Positions 35,771 through 47,200 of a stretch of DNA of 64,000 bases are shown piece by piece. Below the pieces are notes generated by a model. It was not told where the DNA came from. It saw nothing but the letters and a program-made list of their open reading frames with translations, and ran no database searches. The first letter of the stretch is position 1. Each line of letters opens with the position of its first letter. The translations under genes and the position numbers were made by a program. The stretch comes from Gordionus sp. m RMFG-2023 (lineage: Eukaryota; Nematomorpha; Gordioida; Chordodea; Parachordodidae), in NCBI RefSeq assembly GCF_954871325.1, contig NC_088776.1, forward strand, positions 49,556,569 to 49,620,568, given 5' to 3'.

Positions 35771-37386
35771 ATTATGAGCATCATTTATGTTTAGAGCATG
35801 GACTTCATAATTTGGTTACAGTTGATGACATAAAAGTTACCAAAATTGATATTCTCATTAAAAAAATTAGAGAAATTTCAGCCCTCAGATATCGAGTAGC
35901 TGATTTGGAATGTGAAATTAAGGCTGAACTTCGTAAATGTCTGCAGTCAATTTATGAGACAGGTAATATCTTGGGTATTGATGATTCTGATCCATACCTT
36001 GGTGACCATTTTAATATGTCTGATGAATCGGATAATAGAAATGGCATTGCACCAACCAATCCAATTAATGCAAAAACTTTAAAATTAAATTGCCCTACCC
36101 GCTGGCATAGCATATTAATTATGCTAGAAAGTGTTCGCAGTGTAAACAAAATAATGTTCTAAATAAAATAAGAAAAGAATCTTTAAAACTCTTTAATAAT
36201 GAATGGGATATGATAGATGAGCTTTACGGAGTATTAAATTCATTCCGAGAGTCGGTGGAATTTCTCTCCTCACAAAAAGGATCTACAATAAACTTAAGGT
36301 TATTATTATGCAGTGAAATAGAAGCTCATATACAAATCAATAGATCTGATTGCTCAGATTTTATATGCTTAAAAGAAAATATGAAAAAAAGCTTGACCAT
36401 AGGTTTCCGATCACTGAACTACAAGTTATTTTATATTTTTATTAATAAAATTATTTAAACATTAGATATTAGCAACTCTACTTGATCCAAAATTTCAAAA
36501 TCTCAAAGTTGTTTCACAATATTTAAATTCAAATTCTACTACATCATTGCAATTTCTAATACGACATTTAAAACTTTTAGAGCATGATAGAAATGCTCTG
36601 AGTGAAATTCAAGTCGAGGATGGTACATCATGCTTTTATATAGCGAAATTAGCTCGAAAACATTCCCTACCTATTAATGATTATTACAATATTACTAATT
36701 TTGAACAAGAATGCCATATTTTTCTAAAAAAAAAATATCCCACAAGATGATGCATTGCTCTTTTGGAAGAGAAAGCGACTGGAACTTCCTATGCTTGCTA
36801 ATTTAGCTAGGAAGGTTCTTTGCGTACCTGCAACCAGTACACCTAGCGAAAAAAAATTTCCATTGCTGGATTAATACTCAATGCTAAAAAGAGTTTTTTA
36901 TGTCCCACAAATCTTGATAAAATACTGTTTATTCATGACAATTATAATTTTGCTAAATCTAAATTCTGACTTTATTTCATATTTTATATTTTGCTTACAT
37001 TCCAAATTTATTTTAATAATAATAAAAATCAATAGAATATTTCTTATATGTGATGTTGATATGACTCTGATTGAGTAAAAATACAATTCCTAAGTCTATT
37101 TCTGAGAATGAGAAAATACATAAATTTAAATTGGAGTGAGACAGGAAATAATTTAAGATCAATTAAACTATGTTAACAATGTTTTAGAAAAGATCGCCTA
37201 AATAAATTATAAAAAATGTAATACATTAATTTATAAATTAAATTCATTAAAAAAAATTTTAAAATAAATATTGCGCCGCCGCTGCCGAAAATTTAGTAGG
37301 CAGCGGCCAAATCAGCGCCGCCGAACGCCGATAAAAAAATTTAAAAAAACCGCCGCCGTTGATTGAGACATCGGCGCACAGGTCTA
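35771..37386 (+). mobile_element. Decayed hAT element with transposase and right terminus
   Basis: The element holds the C-terminal two thirds of a hAT transposase (35780-36968) followed by a subterminal GC-rich block (37273-37386) made of gccgccg words separated by A/T runs. It ends at a tagacctgtgcgccga-type terminus (read inverted, 37371-37386). No left terminus with the same sequence was found, so the 5' side is truncated or too decayed. Part of its 3' coding sequence (36861-37066) recurs exactly at 47920-48125. Confidence 0.75.
35780..36968 (+). pseudogene. hAT transposase, C-terminal part
   Basis: Visible blocks in order are EHGLHNLVTVDDI (before the open frame at 35812), LNCPTRWHSILIMLESV (about 36090-36140), ILATLLDPKFQNLKVVSQYL (about 36465-36525), a frame 36547-36750, then the dimerisation domain WKRKRLELPMLANLARK and IAGLILNAKKSFLCPTNLDK with HDNY near the end. 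The CPTRWHS and LLDPKF blocks and the C-terminal NA.R..L.P.N.DK..F.HDN signature are classic for hAT. The frame changes at least three times, including a shift in the A-run at 36726-36734. The BED finger and first catalytic aspartate are not visible. Confidence 0.85.
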
Positions 37387-39540
37387 ATTAGAGTATCCAT
37401 TTTAGTAAATTAAAGATTTTCTGAACACCGAACCCGAGGGTACAGCGATTTTTCACTGAACCCAACCCGAGACCGAGCCTTTTTTTAAAAAAAGAGGAAT
37501 CACAGTCCTGAAATATATATCCACTAAAAAATAAATTTAGTTGATTATGAACTATTTATTCTCAGAATCTATGGGTTGACAATCAGGGGTGTATTGCGTA
37601 ATGGGCTACGAGGGGCTAAGTCTCCCACTAATTTATTTTTGATTTTTAGTCTCTTTCTAAATTTTGAGAAAAGTCTGAGCCCCCTCCCCACTAAATTTTT
37701 TTGCATTTTTTCAAAAATGTTACTTGGAGTCATTTTTCTTTTTATTATTATAGTCAAAATATTTTCCATATTTTTTTTATAGCTATATAGAAAATAGATA
37801 AGCGAAAAGTTTTCTTTTTATAGAAATTTTAAGTAGACCCAGTATAGATGGCTCGCCATCAACAAGTATTGGTGATAAATAGCTCCATTTAAACATGTTT
37901 TGAGCCAACTTTAAAAAGGTTAAATCAAATTTTTATGCGAAAACTATCATCTTAGCCTTCTTCGAGATTTGAACCTAAAGAATAGCCAACCTTAAAAATG
38001 CATACCCCTTCTTAAGGCTATGTCAAATTTCCTGTTATGATTGAATCGATTTAACGACACTGTTCAAATTTAGCAAAATATTTTAAATATTTATTGAATT
38101 AGTTAAGATTAATCTACTTTGAAAGAAACATAAATTGGAATATCTTATATGAATTTACCATTTTCGATTAAATAATATTTTTAAAAAAATTATTAGGTAC
38201 ATTTGACAATAATAAATAATTGAAAATCCATTGGTGACAAACCCCTTCCAAAATAAACCTCTATCCCCTTAAAAAAATTTCATGGCCTTCATCCGTGATA
38301 TTTACCCACCCATTATGCTATAACAACCCCATGTTACTAATAAAAATAATAGTATTATGAGCCATTTATTAATAACATAAAAAATTTTAATTAAGCTCTT
38401 TAAGTCCTCATTATTATTTAAGCTAGGAATAACAAATAAGCATTAATTGGTGGTAATCAACTAGTTGTTGCTAATCATACTAAACATTAACCACAAGCTT
38501 GTACAACTTCGACATGTACTAAAATCTTATCTGTAAAAATGTCTATTAATAAATTTTCTTTTATTTCAGTTATTTATATCTTTAATCTACAAATAGTATT
38601 TATTTTCCCTACCCCTCTTTGATGCCTACCCTCATTCAAAAAAAAATTAAAGGAAATTCCCACTTTTCATTTAGCTTGTAGTCACTCGGTTCAGATATTT
38701 CACTTTTAATATACAATTAAAATCCAAAACTGTGAGATAAAAAAAGTACCAATTTAATATTACTCTAGAAAATACACACAGTCCCGTTAAATGGATATCT
38801 TTGAAAACGAGGGTAAAATGATTTGAATAAATTTGAATCAAATTATTCATTTATTTTAGAAATAAAAATTGGCTTAAGAACCTAGATGCGCGATATAGCA
38901 AGCAGCGATTTAAGAATATACTAACTGGGTTTTTTGTTCTGTAATACTGCCGAATGTGAAAGGGACATTCATATTATTTGATCATGGTAGATCAAAAGAG
39001 TTAAGAGTCAAGAATATATCAAATTTAATGTTTATAAATATAAATGGGCCTTCGATATCTGAATGGACTCCAGATCTATACATAAAAATATAGATCAACT
39101 CAGGCGAAAGAAATCTTTCCAGAGAAAAATACAGCCCAAAGAAAAAGAAGAATTGAAAGATGTATAGAAGTTATTTAAATTCATATTTATATATTTATAG
39201 ATATCGGTGCAATTTGTGACCTTGTTTTTAAAATATAATCTATATTATAATTTTCCGATGTCCTCACTACGTCATCGTGACGTCATGTCATCGGTACGTA
39301 TTTATTTTTATTTTTTTTATTTGTTGATTTTATTTATTTTATACAAACAGATGATGATGCTTATAGTGTAATATAGTTGAAAAATTAATTCCTTTTCATT
39401 AAAGTAATCGATAAAATAATTATTGAAAATCGTCTGCGGGAAAATGGCTGATGTTAAATCGTTTTAATCAATTTTCCTTAATATCCAAAATATAAATGAA
39501 ATAAACAACATGAATAAAACATAATTCAAAAATTAATATT
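37387..39540. other. AT-rich spacer with a hAT-like terminus
   Basis: At 37425-37485 a GC-rich patch (gaacccgagggtac, caacccgagaccgagcc) resembles subterminal hAT DNA. At 37582-37700 the sequence caggggtgtattgcg followed by gagccccctccccac looks like one end of another hAT-type element without a visible partner. A palindromic TGACGTCA octamer lies near 39279. No gene is supported. Confidence 0.35.
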
Positions 39541-39559
39541 TCTTCTTCCTCAAGATTCA

Positions 39560-40905
39560 GGCTAATTTTTATTTCATTTTATCTTTGTATTTTATAGATT
39601 CTCTCATCAATCCTCACCCATCACTACCACTCACACATTAATGAAACTTGTACTCTACAAAATATTCAACTCATTTAATAATCTTTATTATAATCAAAAT
39701 CTTCTCAATACATATATCACAAATCTTTATACATATATATATTATCTTTCATAAACCAAATTAAGAAGAGATTCAAGTATATTCAAATATTTATATATTC
39801 TTATCCTAAACTATTTCTAATCTCCAATTCCTATATATAACTTTTTCTTTATTTCCCCTTTATCAAAGATCTCATCTATTTATCAATAAACTTTTTCATT
39901 ATTATTATTTTTTACCTATTAATAAAAATTCTTTCATAACATTATAAATTTATTTAATTTAACTTTCTTATCTTTTTTTATAATTATGTAATCTATTTTT
40001 TTACATAATTTTTTTTAATCTAATACTTCTTTACCCTAGAATTAATTAACTTTATTTTTTCAATAACACTACACTCAACATGTTATTTTTTAACTTTAAA
40101 TTAAATCGTTTGTTTTTTTCCTCTTCATTTCTAAATAAAATCGTCTGCTTTCATTTTTAATTATCTAACTAAAACCAAATTTTAATATTTAATACTTATC
40201 TTTTTCTTAAAATTATGTCTTTAAATAAAAAATTAATTATTTACTCTTATAATATACCTGGTTTATTATTACTATATTAAGAAAATTAATGGAGAAAAAA
40301 TATATCTATATATTAATGACACAAGAAACTTTAATCAATAATAACATTGTTAAAAAATTAAGAGGTTATACAATCTTCAATTCTAATAACTATCATAATG
40401 GTGTATCATTTATTATTAAAGATTCTATTCTAAAATATATATCCAATTTCACTCCAATCAGTGATCGCATTGCTTCAATTACACGAAAAACTAAAGGAAA
40501 AATAACCCATCTTATTAATATTTATGCTCCCGTTAATCACTCAGAATATCCCAAATTCATTACATCTCTTAATAACCACCTTAAACAAATTAATACAAAT
40601 CATTTTATTATCATAGGTGGCAACTTTAACATGAAAATTGGTAACGAATATATAAATAAACTGCCCTTGATCAGAAAAAATCAAAAGTAAAAATATTATT
40701 GAAACTTGTAAAAAATTTAATCTTAGAATAATTAACACTTTTTTTAAACAAAAAAATAATTATTATTTTACCTATTTTAAACCTAACTCTTTATATAAAA
40801 GTCAACTTGATTTTTTCCTTACAAGTATTAAAATGAACTTTTTTATACAAAATATTTTAATTCTTAATGATATCGATTTCTTATCGGATCATCGCCCTAT
40901 TGGCC
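39560..40905 (+). mobile_element. G-poor LINE fragment: 5' leader and endonuclease domain
   Basis: From about 40215 an apurinic-type endonuclease of a non-LTR retrotransposon can be read: IIYSYNIPG, LMTQETL, FIIKDSILKYISN, INIYAPVNHSEYP, FIIIGGNFNMKIG, then in a second frame SQLDFFLTS and LSDHRPIGLHL. These are the family's metal- and phosphate-binding blocks; the usual GDFN reads GNFN here. A premature stop/shift lies near 40690. No reverse transcriptase follows: unrelated DNA begins at about 40905. The 39560-40210 leader has the same very low G content on this strand and is probably the same element's 5' part. Confidence 0.7.
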
Positions 40906-42122
40906 TACATCTCCGAGGCGGGAAAAAATTTTCAAATTATAATGGGTAGGACTGGGCTTGGAACCTCAAAATTTATATTAGCTTGCACCTGACTTGGGAA
41001 TATCTTTTAGAAATTATTAAGGGTTAGCTGGGCTTGATAAACTTTTTTAAAATTATAAGATCTTGGATACTTCCTAATATTGTAAGCTTTAACCTGGCAT
41101 GATATCTATCGTAAAAAATGAATAAAAATCTCATTCCCCGTCATTTTTGACGGGCTTTCTACTAGTATAAATAAAGAATTCATTCGTATTCGTAATATAA
41201 AAAAAATCAGTTTTAATACATCATAATTTTAATTATAGAAAATAAATATTGTAGCAACCCCCCCCCCTCGCCCTCAAGCTAAATTTTTATTTATCCAATA
41301 CACTACTGCTGAACAACCTGCTATATGGCTCCTATAATGGATTAGTTTAATAATAGTCCTGACTTGAGGAATATATTTTAATTTCCTTATCCGATAATTT
41401 CCTTATCCGATAATTTCCTTATCCGATAATTTCCTTAAAACTAGTATAATTTCTCGTAATTGATTATTTTAACATAAGTTTTTATGTTTATTACTATGAT
41501 AAAATTGAGAACTATTTTGGTGTTTCAGTTTAATACTTAAAGCTTTGGATATTAATCCTATTATATTTCTTAATTCATAATTATATCTATTCCACTTAAA
41601 AATAAAAGATAAATATGTTAAAGTACAATAAATGAATAAAAGTCAAAATAGAAGATTTTGTACTTCCACTGGTAATGCTTCCGATAAATAAATTTATAAT
41701 TTCTAAAATAACAATCAATTTATAACCCATTATATATCTCATGTCGATCTCACATTATAAGAACATGGATAATAATGCTTTACTCAACAAGAGCGGAACA
41801 TTCATAAAGGTCTTGAACTCTCCTTATCAAGCACAATTTTATATCCAAATTTTATATCCATGCTAAAGGGGCTTAGCATCTTCATGAGAGAAAAGAAATT
41901 GAGATAAAAATGTAGATTTTCCACTCAGTTTTATCATCTATTATCTCAGTTTATACCTATTGATCTTTAGGCACTACTAGCACCTTCCTCCTTACTTTAG
42001 CTCTGAGTCTGGAAATATTTTAATTTATTTAAATAAAAAGCATTTTAATTTTTAAATAAAGTTAAATTTAATTAAACCATAACTAGACCCGATTAAAATT
42101 TTTTTATCCCGAAGCTGACTTG
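40906..42122. other. Spacer with a 16-bp tandem repeat
   Basis: At 41382-41436 the 16-base unit tttccttatccgataa is repeated about three and a half times with no change. A C run of about nine bases lies near 41261. No coding region was recognised. Confidence 0.45.
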
Positions 42123-42130
42123 GTTGCAGG

Positions 42131-42748
42131 CAGCGTCTACGTGAGCGGGAGGGGTAGGGACAGTTAGAATCCTATTTTTTGAGGGGGCTAGGCTGCTTTA
42201 ATGGGGGTGGGACAAATTTTTTTGGGGGTTATCTATTAAATTTTGAGATGAAATAGGACAAAATTTATTGCTGTAAAAATTAATACTTTTATTATAGAAT
42301 TATTATAATACAATTCATCGACCGAATCTATATATTGCAAACAATCATACCATTATTTTCCAAATAAAACTTTCTGCTATTCTTTAATTTAAAAGGTTTA
42401 GATATTTCAACAAGCTCATTAAGCCATAAGAATTAATTCATTGTAAATAATGGAGGTTTTAATTGAATTTATTATCTAAAAAAAAATTCTTTATTATCTA
42501 AAAAATAAATTCTTTATTGTCTAAAAAATAAATTCTTTATTATCTAAAAAATAAATTCTTTATATTCACAAAATATCGATAGTTGGTAGTAGAGATAGAT
42601 TAATTTGAGTTATAAATTCTCTGAAAATAGTATCAATAAATAAAAAATGCGAAAATAATAATAGGGAGACACCGGTAATTTTTTAGGGGGTGAGCAAATG
42701 TTTTTGAAAGGGTTTGCATCCAGTGTAAATCCTGTCATGTAGACGATG
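42131..42748. mobile_element. 618-bp hAT-type MITE
   Basis: The left end cagcgtctacgtga and the right end reversed catcgtctacatga agree at 12 of 14 bases. The flanking 8-mers gttgcagg (42123-42130) and gttacagg (42749-42756) agree at seven of eight. The outer parts are G-rich (gggaggggtagggac; gggggtgagc), the interior AT-rich. Inside, at 42475-42562, a unit of about 23 bases (ttctttattatctaaaaaataaa) is repeated four times. Non-coding. Confidence 0.7.
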
Positions 42749-42779
42749 GTTACAGGGCTATGCTATTTAAAAATTATAA

Positions 42780-42885
42780 ACAACTCCGGGTCTGGACTCC
42801 ATGTTTGAACCTCGGCTTGGTTTCGTAAATATTACAACCAAGCAAATTAACAACACTTGTGCCAATCATTTTTAAAATTTGGACG
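42780..42885 (-). repeat. Possible tRNA-derived SINE fragment
   Basis: On the minus strand the order is ttggcacaagtg (A-box-like), then about 50 bases on gaggttcaaacatgg (B-box-like), followed by gtccagacccggag. The 29240-29400 patch shares the outer parts. Two copies only; tentative. Confidence 0.35.
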
Positions 42886-44187
42886 CAACACGGCTCGAAT
42901 TTTCTATAAGAGCTTGGAGGGGAAAAGTTACTTCAAAATATTTTTTTTTATCTGCCTGATTGATTAAATTTGAGGAGGCATCTTATAATACCTTAAATAT
43001 TTCGTTTTTCTCTCCATTTTATCATTATATACTATGTGTCCGCTTTAGACTCCAAATATTGTTAAAAATATTAAAAAAATTAATTAATTGCACCAAAATT
43101 ATTTATTTTTTATTAGTGTTGACATTGAAACACCAAATAACGATGTACACTCTAAAACCATTTCAAAAATTACATTTTCTAAGTGTAAGCTATTGTGGAA
43201 TAAAATGGGTGCATTAAGCATGGGAAAGAACTCTTTTTATAACGCCTAAAAATTAATAGATAGTCTTATTAAGAATCATTGCATATGACGACTCTTATAA
43301 TAAATCTGAATTACATAGATTTTTAGATAAAGACAAGTCGTTCAACGCGCGTTCCTTTTTAAGGTAACCGTAACGGGTTCCTTTTTTCAGATGTAACGAG
43401 TGTCTGTAAAGCGTTTCTTTTTTGTAGTAACGTTTACAGTACTAGAAGTAATTTAACTATCCACTTAAATATCTTCATAAATATATACACATTTCACTAT
43501 CAATGTAAAATTTATTTTAGCTTAGAATCAGATGGGTTCAGAAATTTCAGATTAATCTTTTACACCTGAAAATTAACATAAGTCAGATTGTCTAAATTCT
43601 GTTATTAACAAAAATCATTTATATTAATTAATTAACTATTATAAATAATTTTAGCGATGATTATATATTTAAATACATTCTTCCTATATTTTATTTATTA
43701 AAAATTAGTTTATATATATTTAAGTATTACTTTATATATAATTTAATATTACTTTATATATATATTTAAATATTACCATAGATATATTTAAATATTACCA
43801 TAGATATATTTAAATATTTTATATTTAATTAAATATTCATAAATATATATTGCATAGATTATAATATAATTTATTAAATTTAAATGTTAAATGTGTCTTG
43901 TTTGTATTCACCTTCTTTCTTTTTTTTTGACTCAAAATCAGCTGTGGGAATATTTCGGCCCCGAACCATTTCTGGCGTGATAATGAATGAATGAATTTTC
44001 ATAATGCATGATTTAAAAAATGTATAATTAGGGCGTTAATAATTTATTCTATTGCTCAGGGTGGCAAATATTGTGAGTAAGTTAATTTATTTATAAATGC
44101 CGAAATTTAACGATAAATATGTTTACCAATTTGTATAATCTAAAAGTATTCATTAAATGTGACTTTTTAAACCTTAAATATTATTAG
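42886..44187. other. Upstream region of TTC38
   Basis: No coding exon was placed here, although the short first exon of TTC38 with its start codon should lie in or before this stretch. At 43735-43810 there is an AT-rich tandem pattern built on atatatttaaatattaccat. Confidence 0.4.
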
Positions 44188-44265
44188 CAATGGGAGGAAT
44201 ATGGCATGGTATTTTCAAAGAGTGATGATGATTCTTGTATATTATATGATTTAATTCTAAGACAA
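44188..44265 (+). CDS. TTC38: TTC38 exon a
   Basis: The acceptor tattattag ends at 44187; the donor gtattg follows 44265. It reads QWEEYGMVFSKSDDDSCILY then DLILRQ, matching the family's N-terminal W-x-x-x-G-x-x-x-S-x-x-S-N/D-x-x-x-x-x-x-D block. An upstream exon with the start codon is expected. Confidence 0.75.
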
Positions 44266-47200
44266 GTATTGATATATATTTAATTGAATACTAATATAAT
44301 ATAGTATATAACATTATTGGATGATCCTAAGATGCTTTCTTTAGCAGAAAATATAAATCAGATTGCCACATACAAGGAGTTTGGTAATATATAGGTCAAT
44401 ATTATTTTAAAAAATTTATGTAGTTATGGGAAATGTGTTAACATTGGGTTTACATTTAGTTTCTGGATTAGTTGATCCAGTCAATGATGATAAATTTTCA
44501 ACAAAACTACAAATTTTATTGTCTAATGTAGAAAATAATGCAATCAAGGATTTTCATAGTAATTTGATTAACAATGAAGATTTGCATATTAAAGCTATTA
44601 AGTTATTGTCTAAAAAACAGGTATTTATTTTTATAATACTTTTGTTTAATAAAAATTTTAAGTTTGTTGAAGCTATAGATATTTGGAAAAAAATTATTGA
44701 AAAAAATCCCAAAGATTTATTAGCTGTTAAATTATGTCATGATGTTTGTTTTTATATGTGTAACATGGACAAAATGATTAATATTTATATATTAGTCACT
44801 AAATATTTGGATAGAAACCACCCTTTATATAGGTTATTTATATTAATGTTTGTATGAATTATTAACTAATTCTTATTATAGATTTTATTCTATGATTTCT
44901 TTTTTGCTATATTTAAATTATATTTAATTTTTCTAATGATATACTTTAATCAGAGACATGCAGAGGTTGAAATGTTAACCTCCTAGTCCTGGCTTTATGA
45001 ACTATCGTGAAATAAATGAATAATTTATTTTATTTTTGTAATTAATTTTGTCAGTGTATATTTTTACAAATAAACATAAATACATCAATTAATCATAATA
45101 AACACAATTAACCAATATATTTGAATAACAATTAATCCATTTTTAAGGTTAATTTGATAATCCATTAATGATAAACTTATTATTATAGTACATTTATTTT
45201 GAAATGAAATTTTATCCTTTATGATTTTAGAAAAAAATTATATAATTAAAAACATGTTGAACATGTCTGCTAAGATCAATGCTAATCATTTTAATTTTCA
45301 ATGCATTACATCTACTCATCTCATATACCTTTTAATAGTAAAACATCTATAATTTAACTATACCATTATAATGCATTTAAATAGGTTATATTCATGAATC
45401 TAAAAGTGTATAAAATATTTTTAATAATAAATCACATATTATATAATAACATTGATCTATTTACATTATAAGTAATAAATTAATGTATTATAAAATTTGA
45501 AATTATTTTTTTTAAATTAAGATGCCATTTTATCAGATTGGAAAATTTTATAATATTGGCCAATAACCAATATTTTAGAAATGGTGAAATATTGGCCCAA
45601 TCAGATAAAAAATATTGGTACATCCAAACTGATCATAAAGTTTATTGTTGTTTCATTCTGTAAAATGATACCAAAATGTAATGCTTGATGTATTGTTTTG
45701 TGAATTATTTTCCTTAATGCTGGATTAGCAAACAATTGTTGCTATGCAATATCAGCAATGAAGAAAATATAGCAAACAATTTAGTAACAATTCTAATCTT
45801 CCTGATATAGTAGGGAAAACAGAAATACATTGTGGTGAATATAATAAGCTTATTGGTAATTAGAAAGTTTTCTGAGGAAAGGGGATATTTTGTCTTCTCT
45901 AATTAAAAGATGTAATTCAAATGTGAACGCTTCATCATTTTGTTTGAAAAGTACAAAATTATTTGCCTTATTTCTATGATGATGACCTTTATTCTTTTTT
46001 GACTTATATTTATATATCACAATTATGCTGATAATAGATTTTCTGATTTTATTATTTTAATGATAAAAATGTTTGTAGAATAGAAATTTTACACTGGGTA
46101 TTACGATCTTCAGCTAGAGCAAATGTTCTAATTAAATAATATAAACTCATCTCTTCCTCTTATTTGAAAAACCCTACAAATATAAAACATTAAACAACAA
46201 AATTTTAATTTAGATAGTCTACTGACCTATAAAGTTAGAGATTTGAGTCTGGCATGTAGTTTTTCCATAAATACTAATGCTGTAATTCATTTCAAGTAAT
46301 AATTTGTTTGTTTTAAAGATTATTACCTTTAAAATCATAAAATCATGTTTATAAATTTTCATAATCAAAATAATATTAAATTTTTAATGGATTTTGATAT
46401 GGGTAATGTAATATAGTAGTTAGGGTACAATATATAGTAGTTTAAAACACTAAAACCTGATAAAATATTGGGTTGATGTTTTTGGGGCTTCTTAATTAAT
46501 AGGGCCATTAGTTATAAAAATCTAGAAAATTTTATATACAGGATATGAACCTCGATTAAAGGGTTAAAGCTTTAGCTGGATTTTTTGAAAAAATATTTTT
46601 GGCCGACTCTGCATTTTTTTTGATAATTTTTTGCTACATAGAAAAATTAAAATATGAGCAGTAATTGAATGTTAATTTCATATTATTTTTCATTAATTCT
46701 AGTCTTAATTTTTTGCTGGGTCTACAGGTCTCTGATATAAGTAAATTATTATACCTGAAATATTTTACCTTCTTATATAATGTTAAACAAAATATTTTAC
46801 ATTGTTGTTTAATAATAAGCAAAATATTTTATTTTTACATATTGATTTTAATTATTGCTCATTCATTATTTTACAATTAGCTATATACTAGCCATGTTTG
46901 CTTTCGCAAAAATTGAATTATTTTGCTATCATGAAGCCGAATCTTTAGCAAGAGAGGTAAACTTTATGTTTGTTTAAATTAAAAAATTTACATCTAAATA
47001 AATCAGAGTCTCATTCTAAACCCTTTGAATGCATGGGGCACTCATTCATTGATTCATGTATACACCATGCAGGCAAATATAGATGATGGTATAAATTTCC
47101 TAGTTAACACACACTCTGATTGGAAACAAACCCAATTTTTGGCTTGCCATTTATATTGGCACATGGGCTTATTATATCTTGAAAAGGTTTACAATACTCT

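Noticed and set aside
37569-37782. Open frames on both strands at the single hAT-like end
   Set aside because: They follow repeat-derived sequence and have no family resemblance.
39272-39290. TGACGTCA palindrome as a CREB-type regulatory site
   Set aside because: A single octamer with no adjacent gene start; another gacgtca lies in the ACOT9 intron near 15528, so chance is sufficient.
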